Source: Chitinophagaceae bacterium IBVUCB1 (GTDB lineage Bacteria; Bacteroidota; Bacteroidia; Chitinophagales; Chitinophagaceae). Taken from it: a DNA stretch of 64,000 nucleotides. The stretch lies in contig NFUW01000002.1 of NCBI GenBank assembly GCA_002127285.1, forward strand, positions 1,151,630-1,215,629, written 5' to 3'. The position numbers and the translations under genes were made by a program. The notes beneath the pieces are model-generated. The model did no database searches. It saw only the letters and a program-made list of their open reading frames with translations, and was not told the DNA's origin. Below, in pieces: positions 26,708 through 35,375 of this stretch; position 1 is the first letter of the stretch, and each line of letters starts with the position of its first letter.

Positions 26708-26761
26708 ACTAATGTTTTAGTAAACCTACTAACTATTTAGTTTACAAACTAATTTTTTAGT
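26708..26761. promoter_or_regulatory. Triple operator of the BlaI-type repressor
   Basis: Three perfect palindromes of the form ACTAA-N4-TTAGT start at 26708, 26728 and 26748, exactly 20 bp apart with 6-bp spacers. They begin 9 nt upstream of the blaI start. The minus-strand sequence TTAGTTTG, a near match to the -7 consensus TAnnTTTG, falls at 26744-26751 between and within the second and third copies, so bound repressor would cover the promoter. The spacing of about two helical turns favours binding on one face. Operator function is inference. Confidence 0.7.
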
Positions 26762-26808
26762 TGAAATTATTTTTATTTACCCACCAATGACAATTCGATT
26801 AAATGATT

Positions 26809-26816
26809 TAGATTTG
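26809..26816 (+). promoter_or_regulatory. -7 element for the ZIP transporter gene
   Basis: TAGATTTG matches TAnnTTTG, 25 nt before the ATG at 26842. It lies 48 bp beyond the last BlaI-type palindrome, so divergent regulation by the same repressor is possible. Confidence 0.45.
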
Positions 26817-26841
26817 TCTAAATTTATTTTTAGGCATTTTA

Positions 26842-27666
26842 ATGGAAGCGATAACCGAGTATTTCATCAGCATAGGCCCTGTTTACAGCGCATTGATAGC
26901 TACTGTATTTACATGGTTGGTAACGGCTGCGGGCGCATCGTTGGTATTCTTTTTCAAAACCATGCATCGCGGTGTACTCGATACCATGCTCGGCTTTACA
27001 GGCGGTGTAATGGTAGCAGCCAGCTTCTGGAGCTTGCTTGCTCCCTCTATAGAAATGTCTGAACGGATATTCCCGTCTATGAAGTGGATGCCTGCTGCGG
27101 TTGGTTTCCTTACAGGTGCTATGTTCATCTTCGTACTCGATAGGTTTACGCCACACCTGCACATCAATTTTGGTGTAGAAGAAACTGAAGGTGTCAAAAC
27201 CAAACTGCACCGCACTACCCTGCTCATACTTGCCATCACACTGCACAATATACCCGAAGGCTTGGCTGTTGGCGTAATATTTGGCGCAGCAGCAGAGGGT
27301 ATGCCCGATGCTACCATAGCAGGCGCTATTGCATTAGCCATCGGTATCGGCATACAAAATTTCCCGGAGGGTATTGCCGTAGCTATGCCGCTACGCAGGC
27401 ATGGCGTAAGCCGTTTCAAAAGTTTTTGGTACGGGCAGCTGTCTGCCATAGTAGAGCCGATAGCGGGCGTGCTGGGCGCGTTGGCAGTTATATATATACA
27501 ACCCATACTACCTTTTGCACTGGCATTTGCTGCAGGTGCCATGATATTTGTAGTAGTAGAAGAAGTAATACCCGAAACCCAGCGCGATAAATATACCGAC
27601 CTATCCGTACTCGGGTTCATTGGCGGCTTTGTAGTGATGATGATACTGGATGTGGCATTGGGTTGA
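26842..27666 (+). CDS. ZIP-family divalent metal transporter (ZupT-like)
   Basis: A 274-residue membrane protein with eight hydrophobic helices, importing Zn2+ or related divalent cations. The binuclear metal-site motifs are present: HNIPEG in helix IV, NFPEG in helix V, and the later EPIAG and EEVIPE segments. A short His-poor loop between helices III and IV (about residues 98-125) contains LDRFTPHLHIN. It is divergent from the blaI-M56 operon with 142 nt between the starts. The metal cannot be decided; GufA/ZupT proteins often have broad specificity. Confidence 0.92.
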   Translation: MEAITEYFISIGPVYSALIATVFTWLVTAAGASLVFFFKTMHRGVLDTMLGFTGGVMVAASFWSLLAPSIEMSERIFPSMKWMPAAVGFLTGAMFIFVLDRFTPHLHINFGVEETEGVKTKLHRTTLLILAITLHNIPEGLAVGVIFGAAAEGMPDATIAGAIALAIGIGIQNFPEGIAVAMPLRRHGVSRFKSFWYGQLSAIVEPIAGVLGALAVIYIQPILPFALAFAAGAMIFVVVEEVIPETQRDKYTDLSVLGFIGGFVVMMILDVALG

Positions 27667-27728
27667 TAAACAAAATGGAATATAATTATAGGTTTTACCG
27701 ACCTTTAAGTATCAAAAACACTACTATT

Positions 27729-28100
27729 ATGTTCATCAAATGGATAATCATATTATTGGCCGTGCTCAATTTCGGTTTCATGGTTTTTGACGGTAGCCGC
27801 GCATTGGCTACCGGTGATTATATACGCCCCAAAGCAGGGCAACACGCAGGGCAGCTTGGCCCGTGGAGCAAGGCAGTCAGCACCATCGGCATCAACCCAG
27901 AGGGTACGCCCATGAAGGTGATATTTGTACTATGGGGGCTGGCAGGTTTATACATTACCTATGCTTTTCTGCAAAACAAACCATGGGCTTGGCAGGCTAT
28001 GCTGGTATTCAATATCGCGTCGCTATGGTATGCCATGATGGGCACCATGAGCAGCGTAATACAAATCGCATTGCTGATTATTTCAAAAATGCTGCGATAA
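27729..28100 (+). CDS. Small membrane protein of unknown function
   Basis: A 123-residue protein with about three hydrophobic segments (around residues 3-20, 60-80 and 85-120). The segment between the first two contains a polar stretch with LATGDYIRPKAG and GPWSKAV. I do not recognise the family. The ATG at 27729 opens straight into the first helix; upstream in-frame starts at 27675 or 27663 would add a polar extension and crowd the ZIP stop. It follows the ZIP gene by about 60 nt, possibly cotranscribed. Confidence 0.7.
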   Translation: MFIKWIIILLAVLNFGFMVFDGSRALATGDYIRPKAGQHAGQLGPWSKAVSTIGINPEGTPMKVIFVLWGLAGLYITYAFLQNKPWAWQAMLVFNIASLWYAMMGTMSSVIQIALLIISKMLR

Positions 28101-28115
28101 GCCCCTGCTGATAAT

Positions 28116-28123
28116 TATCTTTG
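28116..28123 (+). promoter_or_regulatory. -7 element for glyA
   Basis: TATCTTTG matches TAnnTTTG and lies 22 nt before the glyA ATG. Confidence 0.5.
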
Positions 28124-28145
28124 CTACCCAAACAAGAATTGATAC

Positions 28146-29423
28146 ATGCAACGAGATACCGCCATTTTCGGGTTGATACATGAGGAATTGGAACGCCAAC
28201 GCCGCGGGTTGGAGCTGATAGCTTCTGAAAACTTTACCAGCGCACAGGTAATGCAGGCTATGGGCAGTGTGATGACCAATAAATATGCCGAGGGCTACCC
28301 CGGCCGCCGCTACTATGGCGGTTGCGAGGTGGTAGATAAAAGCGAGCAACTGGCGATAGACCGTGTAAAAGAAATATTCGGCGTGGACTATGCCAATGTG
28401 CAGCCACATAGCGGTGCACAGGCAAATGCCGCCGTTATGCTTGCCTGCCTGCAACCCGGCGATACCATTCTGGGGCTCGACCTGAGCATGGGCGGCCACC
28501 TGACGCATGGCTCTCCCGTCAATTTTTCGGGCAAGTTGTATAATGCCGTACACTATGGTGTGCGCAAAGAAGACGGGCTGGTAGATTACGACCACCTGGA
28601 AAAACAAGCCACCGAACACAAACCCAAAATGATTATTTGTGGCGCATCTGCGTACAGCCGCGATTGGGATTATGCCCGCATCCGTGCTGTTGCCGATAAA
28701 ATAGGCGCATTGCTACTGGCAGATATTTCTCACCCGGCTGGGTTGATAGCTAAGAAGCATCTCAATTCACCTTTCGAGCATTGTCATTTCGTTACCACTA
28801 CTACGCACAAAACGCTGCGCGGCCCTCGTGGCGGTTTGATTATGATGAAAACCGATTTTGAAAACACATGGGGCGTAAAAGGGCCAAAGGGCGAAACACG
28901 CACACTCAGCCAGATGCTCGACCTTGCCGTATTCCCCGGCACACAGGGTGGCCCGTTGGAGCATGTGATTGCTGCCAAAGCCGTTTCATTCTACGAAATA
29001 CTGCAAGCCGATTTCGGTGCATATACACAACAGGTTATCAACAACGCACAAGCTGCGGCCAAAGCATTGCTCGATAAAGGTTACAACATTGTATCGGGCG
29101 GAACGGACAACCACCTGCTGCTGATAGACCTGCGCAATAAAAACATCAGTGGTAAGAAGGCGGAAAACACATTGGTACATGCCGATATTACCATCAACAA
29201 AAACATGGTGCCATTTGATGATAAATCACCGTTCATTACATCCGGCATACGCATAGGTGTACCGGCTGTTACTACACGCGGACTGAAGGAAGAACATATG
29301 ACCGATATTGTAAACTGGCTGGACCGTGTATTGATGGCACCCGATGATGAAAATCTGATAAAAACTGTGCGCGGAGAGGTGAACGAGTTTATGCAACAAT
29401 TCCCCCTCTACCCCGAAATGTAA
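28146..29423 (+). CDS. glyA: Serine hydroxymethyltransferase
   Basis: Interconverts serine and glycine with tetrahydrofolate. The 425-residue PLP enzyme has [11 protein letters not shown] and the [13 protein letters not shown] substrate-loop motif at the N-terminus. The [10 protein letters not shown] region holds the PLP-binding Asp and His, and Lys222 in [14 protein letters not shown] is the internal aldimine lysine. Fold type I length and motif order are normal. A rho-independent terminator follows. No glycine riboswitch fold is visible in the 45 nt upstream. Confidence 0.98.
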   Translation: MQRDTAIFGLIHEELERQRRGLELIASENFTSAQVMQAMGSVMTNKYAEGYPGRRYYGGCEVVDKSEQLAIDRVKEIFGVDYANVQPHSGAQANAAVMLACLQPGDTILGLDLSMGGHLTHGSPVNFSGKLYNAVHYGVRKEDGLVDYDHLEKQATEHKPKMIICGASAYSRDWDYARIRAVADKIGALLLADISHPAGLIAKKHLNSPFEHCHFVTTTTHKTLRGPRGGLIMMKTDFENTWGVKGPKGETRTLSQMLDLAVFPGTQGGPLEHVIAAKAVSFYEILQADFGAYTQQVINNAQAAAKALLDKGYNIVSGGTDNHLLLIDLRNKNISGKKAENTLVHADITINKNMVPFDDKSPFITSGIRIGVPAVTTRGLKEEHMTDIVNWLDRVLMAPDDENLIKTVRGEVNEFMQQFPLYPEM

Positions 29424-29442
29424 TTTTTAACCGATAATACAC

Positions 29443-29479
29443 AAGCCGCCTGTTTAGAATAACCTTAACACGGCGGCTT
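29443..29479 (+). terminator. Rho-independent terminator of glyA
   Basis: Stem AAGCCGCC (29443-29450) pairs with GGCGGCTT (29472-29479), with a 21-nt loop and T-rich sequence after it. Confidence 0.75.
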
Positions 29480-29483
29480 TTCT

Positions 29484-29491
29484 TATTTTTG
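29484..29491 (+). promoter_or_regulatory. -7 element for the 29540 gene, inside the glyA terminator T tract
   Basis: TATTTTTG matches TAnnTTTG, starts 4 nt after the glyA terminator stem, and lies 48 nt before the next ATG. Confidence 0.4.
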
Positions 29492-29539
29492 TAGCTTCAT
29501 GCACTATGCCTCGGGCATATATGCACTAACAATATATAC

Positions 29540-31783
29540 ATGAATCGTACGCATTTATTTTTTCTGCTCCCCCTGTTGGCTTGTATGCTCTCCTTCCATA
29601 CCGAAGCACAAACACTGAGAACAAAAAAGAAAGACGAAAAGAAAAAAGAACCCAACATCTACGAACTGGATACCCTGCTGCAACCCATACCCCGCAACAG
29701 GCAGATGTGGCACGATAAAATAGACCACGAACAAAACCGTGCCGATATTACAGACGGCGTATCGCGCAATAAAGAGCTATACTATACAGACGATTCTGTT
29801 ATCAATGCTGCACTGAATACCGCTATGTTCCCTGTTATAGACCAGATGCAGAAGATGGTAGAAAACCTGCCAACTAAATCGAGAGATGCAGTTACTGACA
29901 ATCAGGAAAAAATACGCTGTATCAAAGCCATCAATCAAATGCTGATAGCATTTAATGCAGATGTAAAAGCAGACCCTGTTTTGTATCGCAAGCAGATATA
30001 CAATATGCGCGACCTCATCATTGCCCGCAATGAAGGTACGAGTATGGACTTTGTAAAAAAGAATGTCAACTTCCAAACACTCAATAACGTAAAGTACTTA
30101 TTTGAAGCGAATGCCCCCGAGCGTGTTTTCATATTTACTGAAATGGGCAAGCAAGAGCCGCAGAGCATGATAAAACGCCTGAGCGAGTTTGCCAGTGAAA
30201 GCTATGCCGATGATGTGATAGCAGCAGCAGCCAAAGTAGTACCTAATGAACTGTTCAACTACGCATCATCTACCAACTACACGCTGAGCAATGCCGTTAG
30301 GCGCAGTAAAGACCCGTTGGTGCAAACTATTGTGCGTATATCGCAGGAGTCTAAATCGCCATTGAAAGCCATGCCTTTCCTCAACGATATACATACCAAC
30401 AAAAAAACAATAGCCGAGATAGACCAGATAACCGCCAACCACGATTTGTTTTATCAAAACCTTGTAAGGCTGAAACTGGAACAGGTATCACTTGGTGGCG
30501 ATACTTATACCGACGAGTTGAAGTATCGCGGTATGAAGTATGTACGCGAAATGAACGACCTGCATGAGGCCAAAGACCCGATACGCTTTAAGTGCATCGA
30601 AAAATTTCCGCCCGAGGTACTGTACTTTATTATGGTGTACGGGCAAGACGAAATATATACCAGCAGTTTCCTCGGCACCTACAACCGTATGCTGGAACGC
30701 ATGAAACCCATGACGGGCGACCAGTTGCTGGATAAAGTACACCGCGACAAGTTTCGCACATTCATACGCATGTGTGCGGGCTACAACACACTATCCTCTT
30801 TCCTTGGCACTATGGAAGCTGAAAATAAAAACAACCTGATGCGGAGCTTTATAGCAGGGCTGGAGCAGGGCAAGGAAGATGATTTGGAAGACGCGGTAGA
30901 TGTGGCAGATGCTTTTGGCAGTATTGAAGACTCTGCTCTGGCAGGCTTTTTAGAAAAGCAGGTAAAAGATAATTACGAGGCATCGTATAAATACCGCAGC
31001 AAGAAGGGGGTTATCGTGTACGGCTTGCTCGCTACATTGTTCGAGGGATTGAAAGGTATGGACAGCACTACAGCGGCCTTGCAGTCAGACAAACTGAATC
31101 TGCCGCCTATCAGCACGGTGATGAACAAAAACCTTGTTAACGATTCAGGCATTGTGTATCAGCAGGTATTCTTTTATGGCGATGAAGATGGTAAAGTATC
31201 TTATGGCAGCTTCCTCGGCAATTTCCCTAAAGACAAATGGCGCATTGTAACCAACAAATACTGGAGCGAGATAACATCGCTGCAAGGCAAAAAATTAGTG
31301 ATATATGCTAACCTGCCAATACCCGAGCCCGGTGATGAAGAAGCACAAAAAGCGTTGCGCAATTATTTAGATAGCCTTAAAATTCATCCCACAGTTGTAG
31401 TGCATCGCGGGCATAGCTACCACTTGCCGCTAACGATAGACCAACTGCAACGCGAAACAAAAATAGTGATGCTCGGCTCTTGTGGCGGTTATCACAATCT
31501 GGGCAAAGTACTCGACCACTCGCCCGATGCACATATCATATCATCCAAACAAGTAGGCTCCATGAGTGTAAATGAGCCTATTATCAAAACCATCAATGAC
31601 CAACTACTGGCTGGCAACGATGTGGATTGGATAACATCTTGGCGCGGGCTCAATGGTTACTTTTCCGTAAAGGGCAGAGAGAAACCCAAAGAAATGTTTG
31701 ACGACTATATACCACCGCACAAAAACCTCGGTGCTATCTTCATCAAAGCATACCGCAAAATGCTGAGTGGTTTTGATGAATAA
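29540..31783 (+). CDS. Large exported protein with possible clan CD-like His/Cys dyad (function unknown)
   Basis: A 747-residue protein with a signal peptide ending near TEAQ (about residue 24), then a Lys-rich stretch and a long, mostly helical, charged region with no family I recognise. Near the C-terminus two motifs are suggestive: TVVVH622RGH625SYH, a His after a hydrophobic strand and next to Gly, and IVMLGSC648GGY, a Cys after a second hydrophobic strand. This arrangement is like that of clan CD cysteine peptidases (gingipain, caspase, CHAT). The 23-26 residue spacing is shorter than the roughly 30-50 known to me. No T9SS sorting domain is present. It is followed 16 nt later by the PPK2 gene. 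Catalysis is inference only. Confidence 0.6.
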   Translation: MNRTHLFFLLPLLACMLSFHTEAQTLRTKKKDEKKKEPNIYELDTLLQPIPRNRQMWHDKIDHEQNRADITDGVSRNKELYYTDDSVINAALNTAMFPVIDQMQKMVENLPTKSRDAVTDNQEKIRCIKAINQMLIAFNADVKADPVLYRKQIYNMRDLIIARNEGTSMDFVKKNVNFQTLNNVKYLFEANAPERVFIFTEMGKQEPQSMIKRLSEFASESYADDVIAAAAKVVPNELFNYASSTNYTLSNAVRRSKDPLVQTIVRISQESKSPLKAMPFLNDIHTNKKTIAEIDQITANHDLFYQNLVRLKLEQVSLGGDTYTDELKYRGMKYVREMNDLHEAKDPIRFKCIEKFPPEVLYFIMVYGQDEIYTSSFLGTYNRMLERMKPMTGDQLLDKVHRDKFRTFIRMCAGYNTLSSFLGTMEAENKNNLMRSFIAGLEQGKEDDLEDAVDVADAFGSIEDSALAGFLEKQVKDNYEASYKYRSKKGVIVYGLLATLFEGLKGMDSTTAALQSDKLNLPPISTVMNKNLVNDSGIVYQQVFFYGDEDGKVSYGSFLGNFPKDKWRIVTNKYWSEITSLQGKKLVIYANLPIPEPGDEEAQKALRNYLDSLKIHPTVVVHRGHSYHLPLTIDQLQRETKIVMLGSCGGYHNLGKVLDHSPDAHIISSKQVGSMSVNEPIIKTINDQLLAGNDVDWITSWRGLNGYFSVKGREKPKEMFDDYIPPHKNLGAIFIKAYRKMLSGFDE

Positions 31784-31799
31784 CAAATAACATAACTCT

Positions 31800-32546
31800 A
31801 TGGCAAAAATCAAACTGAATAAAGTATCAACCAAAGCACCCAAAAACTGGGATAAAGACGCTACCAAAAAGAAACTGGCAGCCATACAGGGCGAACTGGA
31901 CGAACTGCAAAACCTGCTGTATGCCGAGTGTAAACACAGCATACTGGTAGTGATACAAGGCATGGATGCCAGTGGCAAAGACGGGCTGATACGCGATGTA
32001 TTTGGCTGTATGAACCCACAGGGCGTACAGGTTACATCATTCAAAGTGCCTACGCCCGAAGAATTGAGCCACGACTTTCTTTGGCGCATACACGAGCATG
32101 CACCTGCCAAGGGTATGATACAGGTCTTCAACCGTTCTCATTACGAAGATGTACTGGTAACGCGTGTACATAAATTAATAGACGATAAAACGGCACTAAA
32201 GCGCTTGGCTGCTATCAACGATTTTGAAAACTTGCTGGCAACGCACAATAATACGCATGTCATCAAGCTATACCTGCACGTATCGCGAGAAGAACAATTA
32301 GCGCGTTTACAAGAACGCATGAAAGTGCCGCAGAAGATGTGGAAGTATAATGCCAAAGACATTGAAGAATCGAAACTATGGGATGTATATATGGGTTATT
32401 ACGAGGAAGCATTTGCCAAATGCAATAACCCTGAATGGAACATCATCCCTGCCGACCAGAACTGGTATAAATCTTACCTCGTAGCCAAACTACTGCGAGA
32501 TGCATTGGCGAGTTTTAAGATGAAATATCCGGGGCTGAAAAAGTAG
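31800..32546 (+). CDS. Polyphosphate kinase 2 family protein
   Basis: Transfers phosphate between polyphosphate and nucleotides. The 248 residues carry the PPK2 Walker A motif GMDASGKDG, then RSHYEDVLVTRVH as the Walker B/lid region, and HVSREEQLARLQERM. The MKVPQKMWKYNAKDIEESKLWD segment is common to PPK2 proteins. No second kinase domain is present. Length suits a single-domain PPK2; whether it prefers AMP, ADP or GDP is not visible. It lies 16 nt after the large exported protein gene and 4 nt before an orphan. Confidence 0.93.
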   Translation: MAKIKLNKVSTKAPKNWDKDATKKKLAAIQGELDELQNLLYAECKHSILVVIQGMDASGKDGLIRDVFGCMNPQGVQVTSFKVPTPEELSHDFLWRIHEHAPAKGMIQVFNRSHYEDVLVTRVHKLIDDKTALKRLAAINDFENLLATHNNTHVIKLYLHVSREEQLARLQERMKVPQKMWKYNAKDIEESKLWDVYMGYYEEAFAKCNNPEWNIIPADQNWYKSYLVAKLLRDALASFKMKYPGLKK

Positions 32547-32550
32547 CAGT

Positions 32551-33126
32551 ATGTTTTCTGAGATTGAGTACTCTATCGAACAACAAGATTTAATCGAATG
32601 TCTAAACCCTTTGAAAAGCACCTATGCTATTGATATAACTATATTAGAATCAGACGAATCAATTATTGACATTTACAAAAGTTCATTAGAGGCAGCATTA
32701 ACTGGCATCCAGATTTTTTCTAAAAGAGTTAAAAATCATTATTTTGTTTATACGGACGTTACGCCTGTCGCACAGGAAATATCATTTAGTGAATTTATAG
32801 GTAATGGAGTAGATATTGAAACACTAAGGCTAACCAAGAGAGATTTCAATTCAAAAAATAATGAAGGTCTTGCATACGCTTTGTTCTGCACGCCTTATCG
32901 TTCATGGGAAGTTAGCAATGAGGATAATTTACTTTTTAGAAAGTTTTTATCTGTATTTATTTTTGTACCGCCAATTATAGAAACGAAATACATTATCTAT
33001 AAATGGAGTGATGACTGGTCAAACTATTTTGATGTAGGAAAAGAATGGTGGGGTACTTTCTTTTGGACTTTATATGATAAAACTACTAACCATATAACCG
33101 TAATCGCTGCCTCTACAACTGACTAA
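32551..33126 (+). CDS. Uncharacterised AT-rich 191-residue protein
   Basis: A soluble protein of 191 residues, acidic overall, with no signal peptide. The C-terminal part has several aromatic positions (WSDDWSNYF, WWGTFFWTLYD) and ends in IAASTTD. I recall similar endings in uncharacterised standalone proteins that sit near polymorphic-toxin immunity genes, but cannot confirm this. Base composition is visibly more AT-rich than neighbours. It starts 4 nt after PPK2, so it may be cotranscribed, and its stop overlaps the converging hydrolase stop by 4 nt. No function is assigned. Confidence 0.7.
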   Translation: MFSEIEYSIEQQDLIECLNPLKSTYAIDITILESDESIIDIYKSSLEAALTGIQIFSKRVKNHYFVYTDVTPVAQEISFSEFIGNGVDIETLRLTKRDFNSKNNEGLAYALFCTPYRSWEVSNEDNLLFRKFLSVFIFVPPIIETKYIIYKWSDDWSNYFDVGKEWWGTFFWTLYDKTTNHITVIAASTTD

Positions 33127-33983
33127 CCCACAAAGTTCCTGATAGCCGCATTCACCAGATGCGGCTTTTCTAATTGCAGAAAATGCCCGCATTGGGGTAT
33201 CATGTCAAGTTGTGCATTGGGCATTTGCATTACGCCGTCTTCGGCAATATGCGCCGTTGTTACAGGGTGTATCCATCGGTTGGGTATCAGCGCATCCCGC
33301 TCGCCATATAGTACCAATGTGGGTTGTGTTATCTGGTGCAGCTTATCAAACACGGGTTCATCCAGCATGCCGTTTACGCAGGCATCTATCATCTGCCTGT
33401 AGTTGCGAACGGAGTGAGAACGCATAATGTGTATCAACTCTTCCACCATTTCGTCAATATGCTGCGGGTATTTAAAAAAACTGGTACGTATGCTTTGGCG
33501 CAGGCTGTTTTCTTCAGTGCTGAACATATCAAGCATAGATATGGTCGATTTATACATCGAGCTTTCCATAGGGCTGAAAGTTTCAAAGCCAGCTGGTGCG
33601 CAGAGTATAAGCTTGGTTGCCGCTTGCGGCATATTTTGCAGCAAGTGCATCACCACCTGTCCGCCCATAGAGTGCCCCGCCAATATTACGTTTTGCAATT
33701 TCAGTTGTTGCATGAAATCGTACACACAACCCGCAAAAAAATGGATACTGTAATCATGCCTGCCCCTATCAGAATATCCATTGCCGGGCAAGTCTATCGC
33801 TATGCAACGATAATGTTTTTTCAGTTCATCTATCTGGTATTGCCAGCTACGCCCGTATGTAGCCAACCCATGCACAAACAAAATGGTTTGCCCGCCACTA
33901 CCCTCGTCTATATATGCTATGTTGCTGCCGTTAGATAGCTTTACATGGTGCAAAGCATACGGATGTTTGGATGTATGTATCAA
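33123..33983 (-). CDS. Alpha/beta hydrolase
   Basis: A serine hydrolase-fold protein of about 286 residues. The oxyanion/strand motif ILFVHGLATYGRSW, nucleophile elbow GHSMGG, acid-region LYGERDALIP and final CGHFLQLEKP (catalytic His) are in the right order. No ATG lies near the N-terminus. The reading frame extends upstream to 34025, but a terminator hairpin (34014-34036) occupies that stretch, so I choose the TTG at 33983 (AGGA a few bases before it). Substrate unknown. It follows phaC on the same strand; a polyester- or ester-hydrolysing role is possible but unproven. Confidence 0.85.
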   Translation of the reverse strand: MIHTSKHPYALHHVKLSNGSNIAYIDEGSGGQTILFVHGLATYGRSWQYQIDELKKHYRCIAIDLPGNGYSDRGRHDYSIHFFAGCVYDFMQQLKLQNVILAGHSMGGQVVMHLLQNMPQAATKLILCAPAGFETFSPMESSMYKSTISMLDMFSTEENSLRQSIRTSFFKYPQHIDEMVEELIHIMRSHSVRNYRQMIDACVNGMLDEPVFDKLHQITQPTLVLYGERDALIPNRWIHPVTTAHIAEDGVMQMPNAQLDMIPQCGHFLQLEKPHLVNAAIRNFVG

Positions 33984-34013
33984 TTCCTGTCTTAAATATC
34001 TTTCAATATAACA

Positions 34014-34036
34014 AAAGGTGCGCAATGCGCACCTTT
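34014..34036 (-). terminator. Rho-independent terminator of phaC
   Basis: AAAGGTGCGC (34014-34023) pairs perfectly with GCGCACCTTT (34027-34036), followed on the minus strand by a T-rich run. It lies 57 nt after the phaC stop at 34093 and argues against hydrolase translation starting upstream of it. Confidence 0.8.
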
Positions 34037-34092
34037 AATATTCATCAATAATCCTTATTAACTGATTAACCTATCAACTAATCAACAAAACA

Positions 34093-35145
34093 CTATCCCC
34101 TCTCAATCACCCACTTAGCTACGGCAGGTGCCAGTTCTTTCTGGCTTTTGCCGCCTACAAACACGCCAATGTGCCCGCCGGGGAAAGGATATTCTTTCTT
34201 GTCCTTACTGCCGATGGCATCCATAATAGGCAATGTGCTTTCGTTGGGTATGATGTTATCATCCGTAGCATACACGTTCAGGAAAGGCACCGTCATGTTT
34301 TTCAAATCTACAGGGCGGCCACCCAATTGCATTTCGCCTTTTATCAGCTTATTATCACGGAAGAGGTCTTTGATATACTTGCGATACATTTCGCCGGGTA
34401 TGGCTGGCAGGTCGCCCTTCCATTTTTCCATACGCAAAAAGTTCTCCATCTTGTCTTTATCGCCAAGGCTATCCATTACGCCCAGATATTTGCTGATGTT
34501 CATGCTTGGTTTCAGCATACCGAATGCGCCATCTACCATTTCGCCCGGTACAGTACCTACCGCATCTACCATCGCATCTACATCTATATGCTTCGTCCAG
34601 CGATACAGCATACAAGTATTGGTGCTGAATTCGTATGGAGCAACATACGTAGTCAGCGACTTCAGTTTTTCAGGATACAATGATGCATATATCATACTGA
34701 ATGTACCACCCTGACAGATGCCCATTTTGTGTATCTTATCTACCTTGTTGCTCTTGCGTACAAAGTCCACCGCATCGTTCATATAGCCGTCTATATAGTC
34801 TTCCATTGTCTCGTAGCGGTCGGCTTTGGTTGGGTAGCCCCAATCCATGATGTATATATCCAGCCCTTCTTCCAGTAATTTCTTCATCAGGCTGCGGTCT
34901 GGCTGCAAGTCAAGCACATCGTGCCTGTTCAGCATAGCGAACGATACCAGCACGGGTGTTTTGCACTTAGCGGGTGTTTCGCGGATGTAGTGATACATCT
35001 TAACGTGTCCGCTGCTCCACACCAATTCTTTGGGTGTAGTAGCTAACTGTACATCATTCATGTTTTGCAAAGTCTCGTAGCCTTTTGCCAGTTTGTGCGA
35101 TGTAGAAGTCAGTTCTTCCACCATTCCTGCGGGGTTCCAATTCAT
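34093..35145 (-). CDS. phaC: Class III polyhydroxyalkanoate synthase catalytic subunit PhaC
   Basis: Polymerises (R)-3-hydroxyacyl-CoA into polyhydroxyalkanoate. The 350-residue length fits class III PhaC. The lipase-like box is GICQGG with the catalytic Cys at residue 144, followed by the catalytic Asp in VYATDDNIIPNE and His in FPGGHIGVF. LDIYIMDWGYP is the usual strand before the box. Class III enzymes normally need PhaE, but no phaE, phaA or phaB is visible nearby. The gene appears to be transcribed alone, with a terminator after it. Confidence 0.9.
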   Translation of the reverse strand: MNWNPAGMVEELTSTSHKLAKGYETLQNMNDVQLATTPKELVWSSGHVKMYHYIRETPAKCKTPVLVSFAMLNRHDVLDLQPDRSLMKKLLEEGLDIYIMDWGYPTKADRYETMEDYIDGYMNDAVDFVRKSNKVDKIHKMGICQGGTFSMIYASLYPEKLKSLTTYVAPYEFSTNTCMLYRWTKHIDVDAMVDAVGTVPGEMVDGAFGMLKPSMNISKYLGVMDSLGDKDKMENFLRMEKWKGDLPAIPGEMYRKYIKDLFRDNKLIKGEMQLGGRPVDLKNMTVPFLNVYATDDNIIPNESTLPIMDAIGSKDKKEYPFPGGHIGVFVGGKSQKELAPAVAKWVIERG

Positions 35146-35320
35146 ACTCTTTAAAAATTTTGCGCGAAGTTATTAAATAATTTACAAATAGGTGCAATTA
35201 CACCATTTTAACCTCATCAAATTAGGGGTTTGCCGCGTAATAACAAACAGAATTAAATAAAGGGAATGTGTATTGTGTGCAGAGCGGGAATATCCAACCT
35301 ATATTATTAAAAAGAACAAT

Positions 35321-35343
35321 CCCCACCTCTTTGCAGAGGCAGG
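35321..35343 (-). terminator. Probable terminator of the 35376 lipoprotein gene
   Basis: An imperfect hairpin has inner stem CCTCT (35326-35330) with AGAGG (35335-35339) and an outer CCC/GGG extension. A T-rich run follows on the minus strand. The rest of the 230-nt gap to phaC shows nothing else. Confidence 0.6.
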
Positions 35344-35375
35344 GACGTCATCAAACAAAACAAACGAGTTGTGGT

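Noticed and set aside
28101-28145. Glycine riboswitch upstream of glyA
   Set aside because: Only 45 nt are available and contain a -7 element; no aptamer fold can be drawn.
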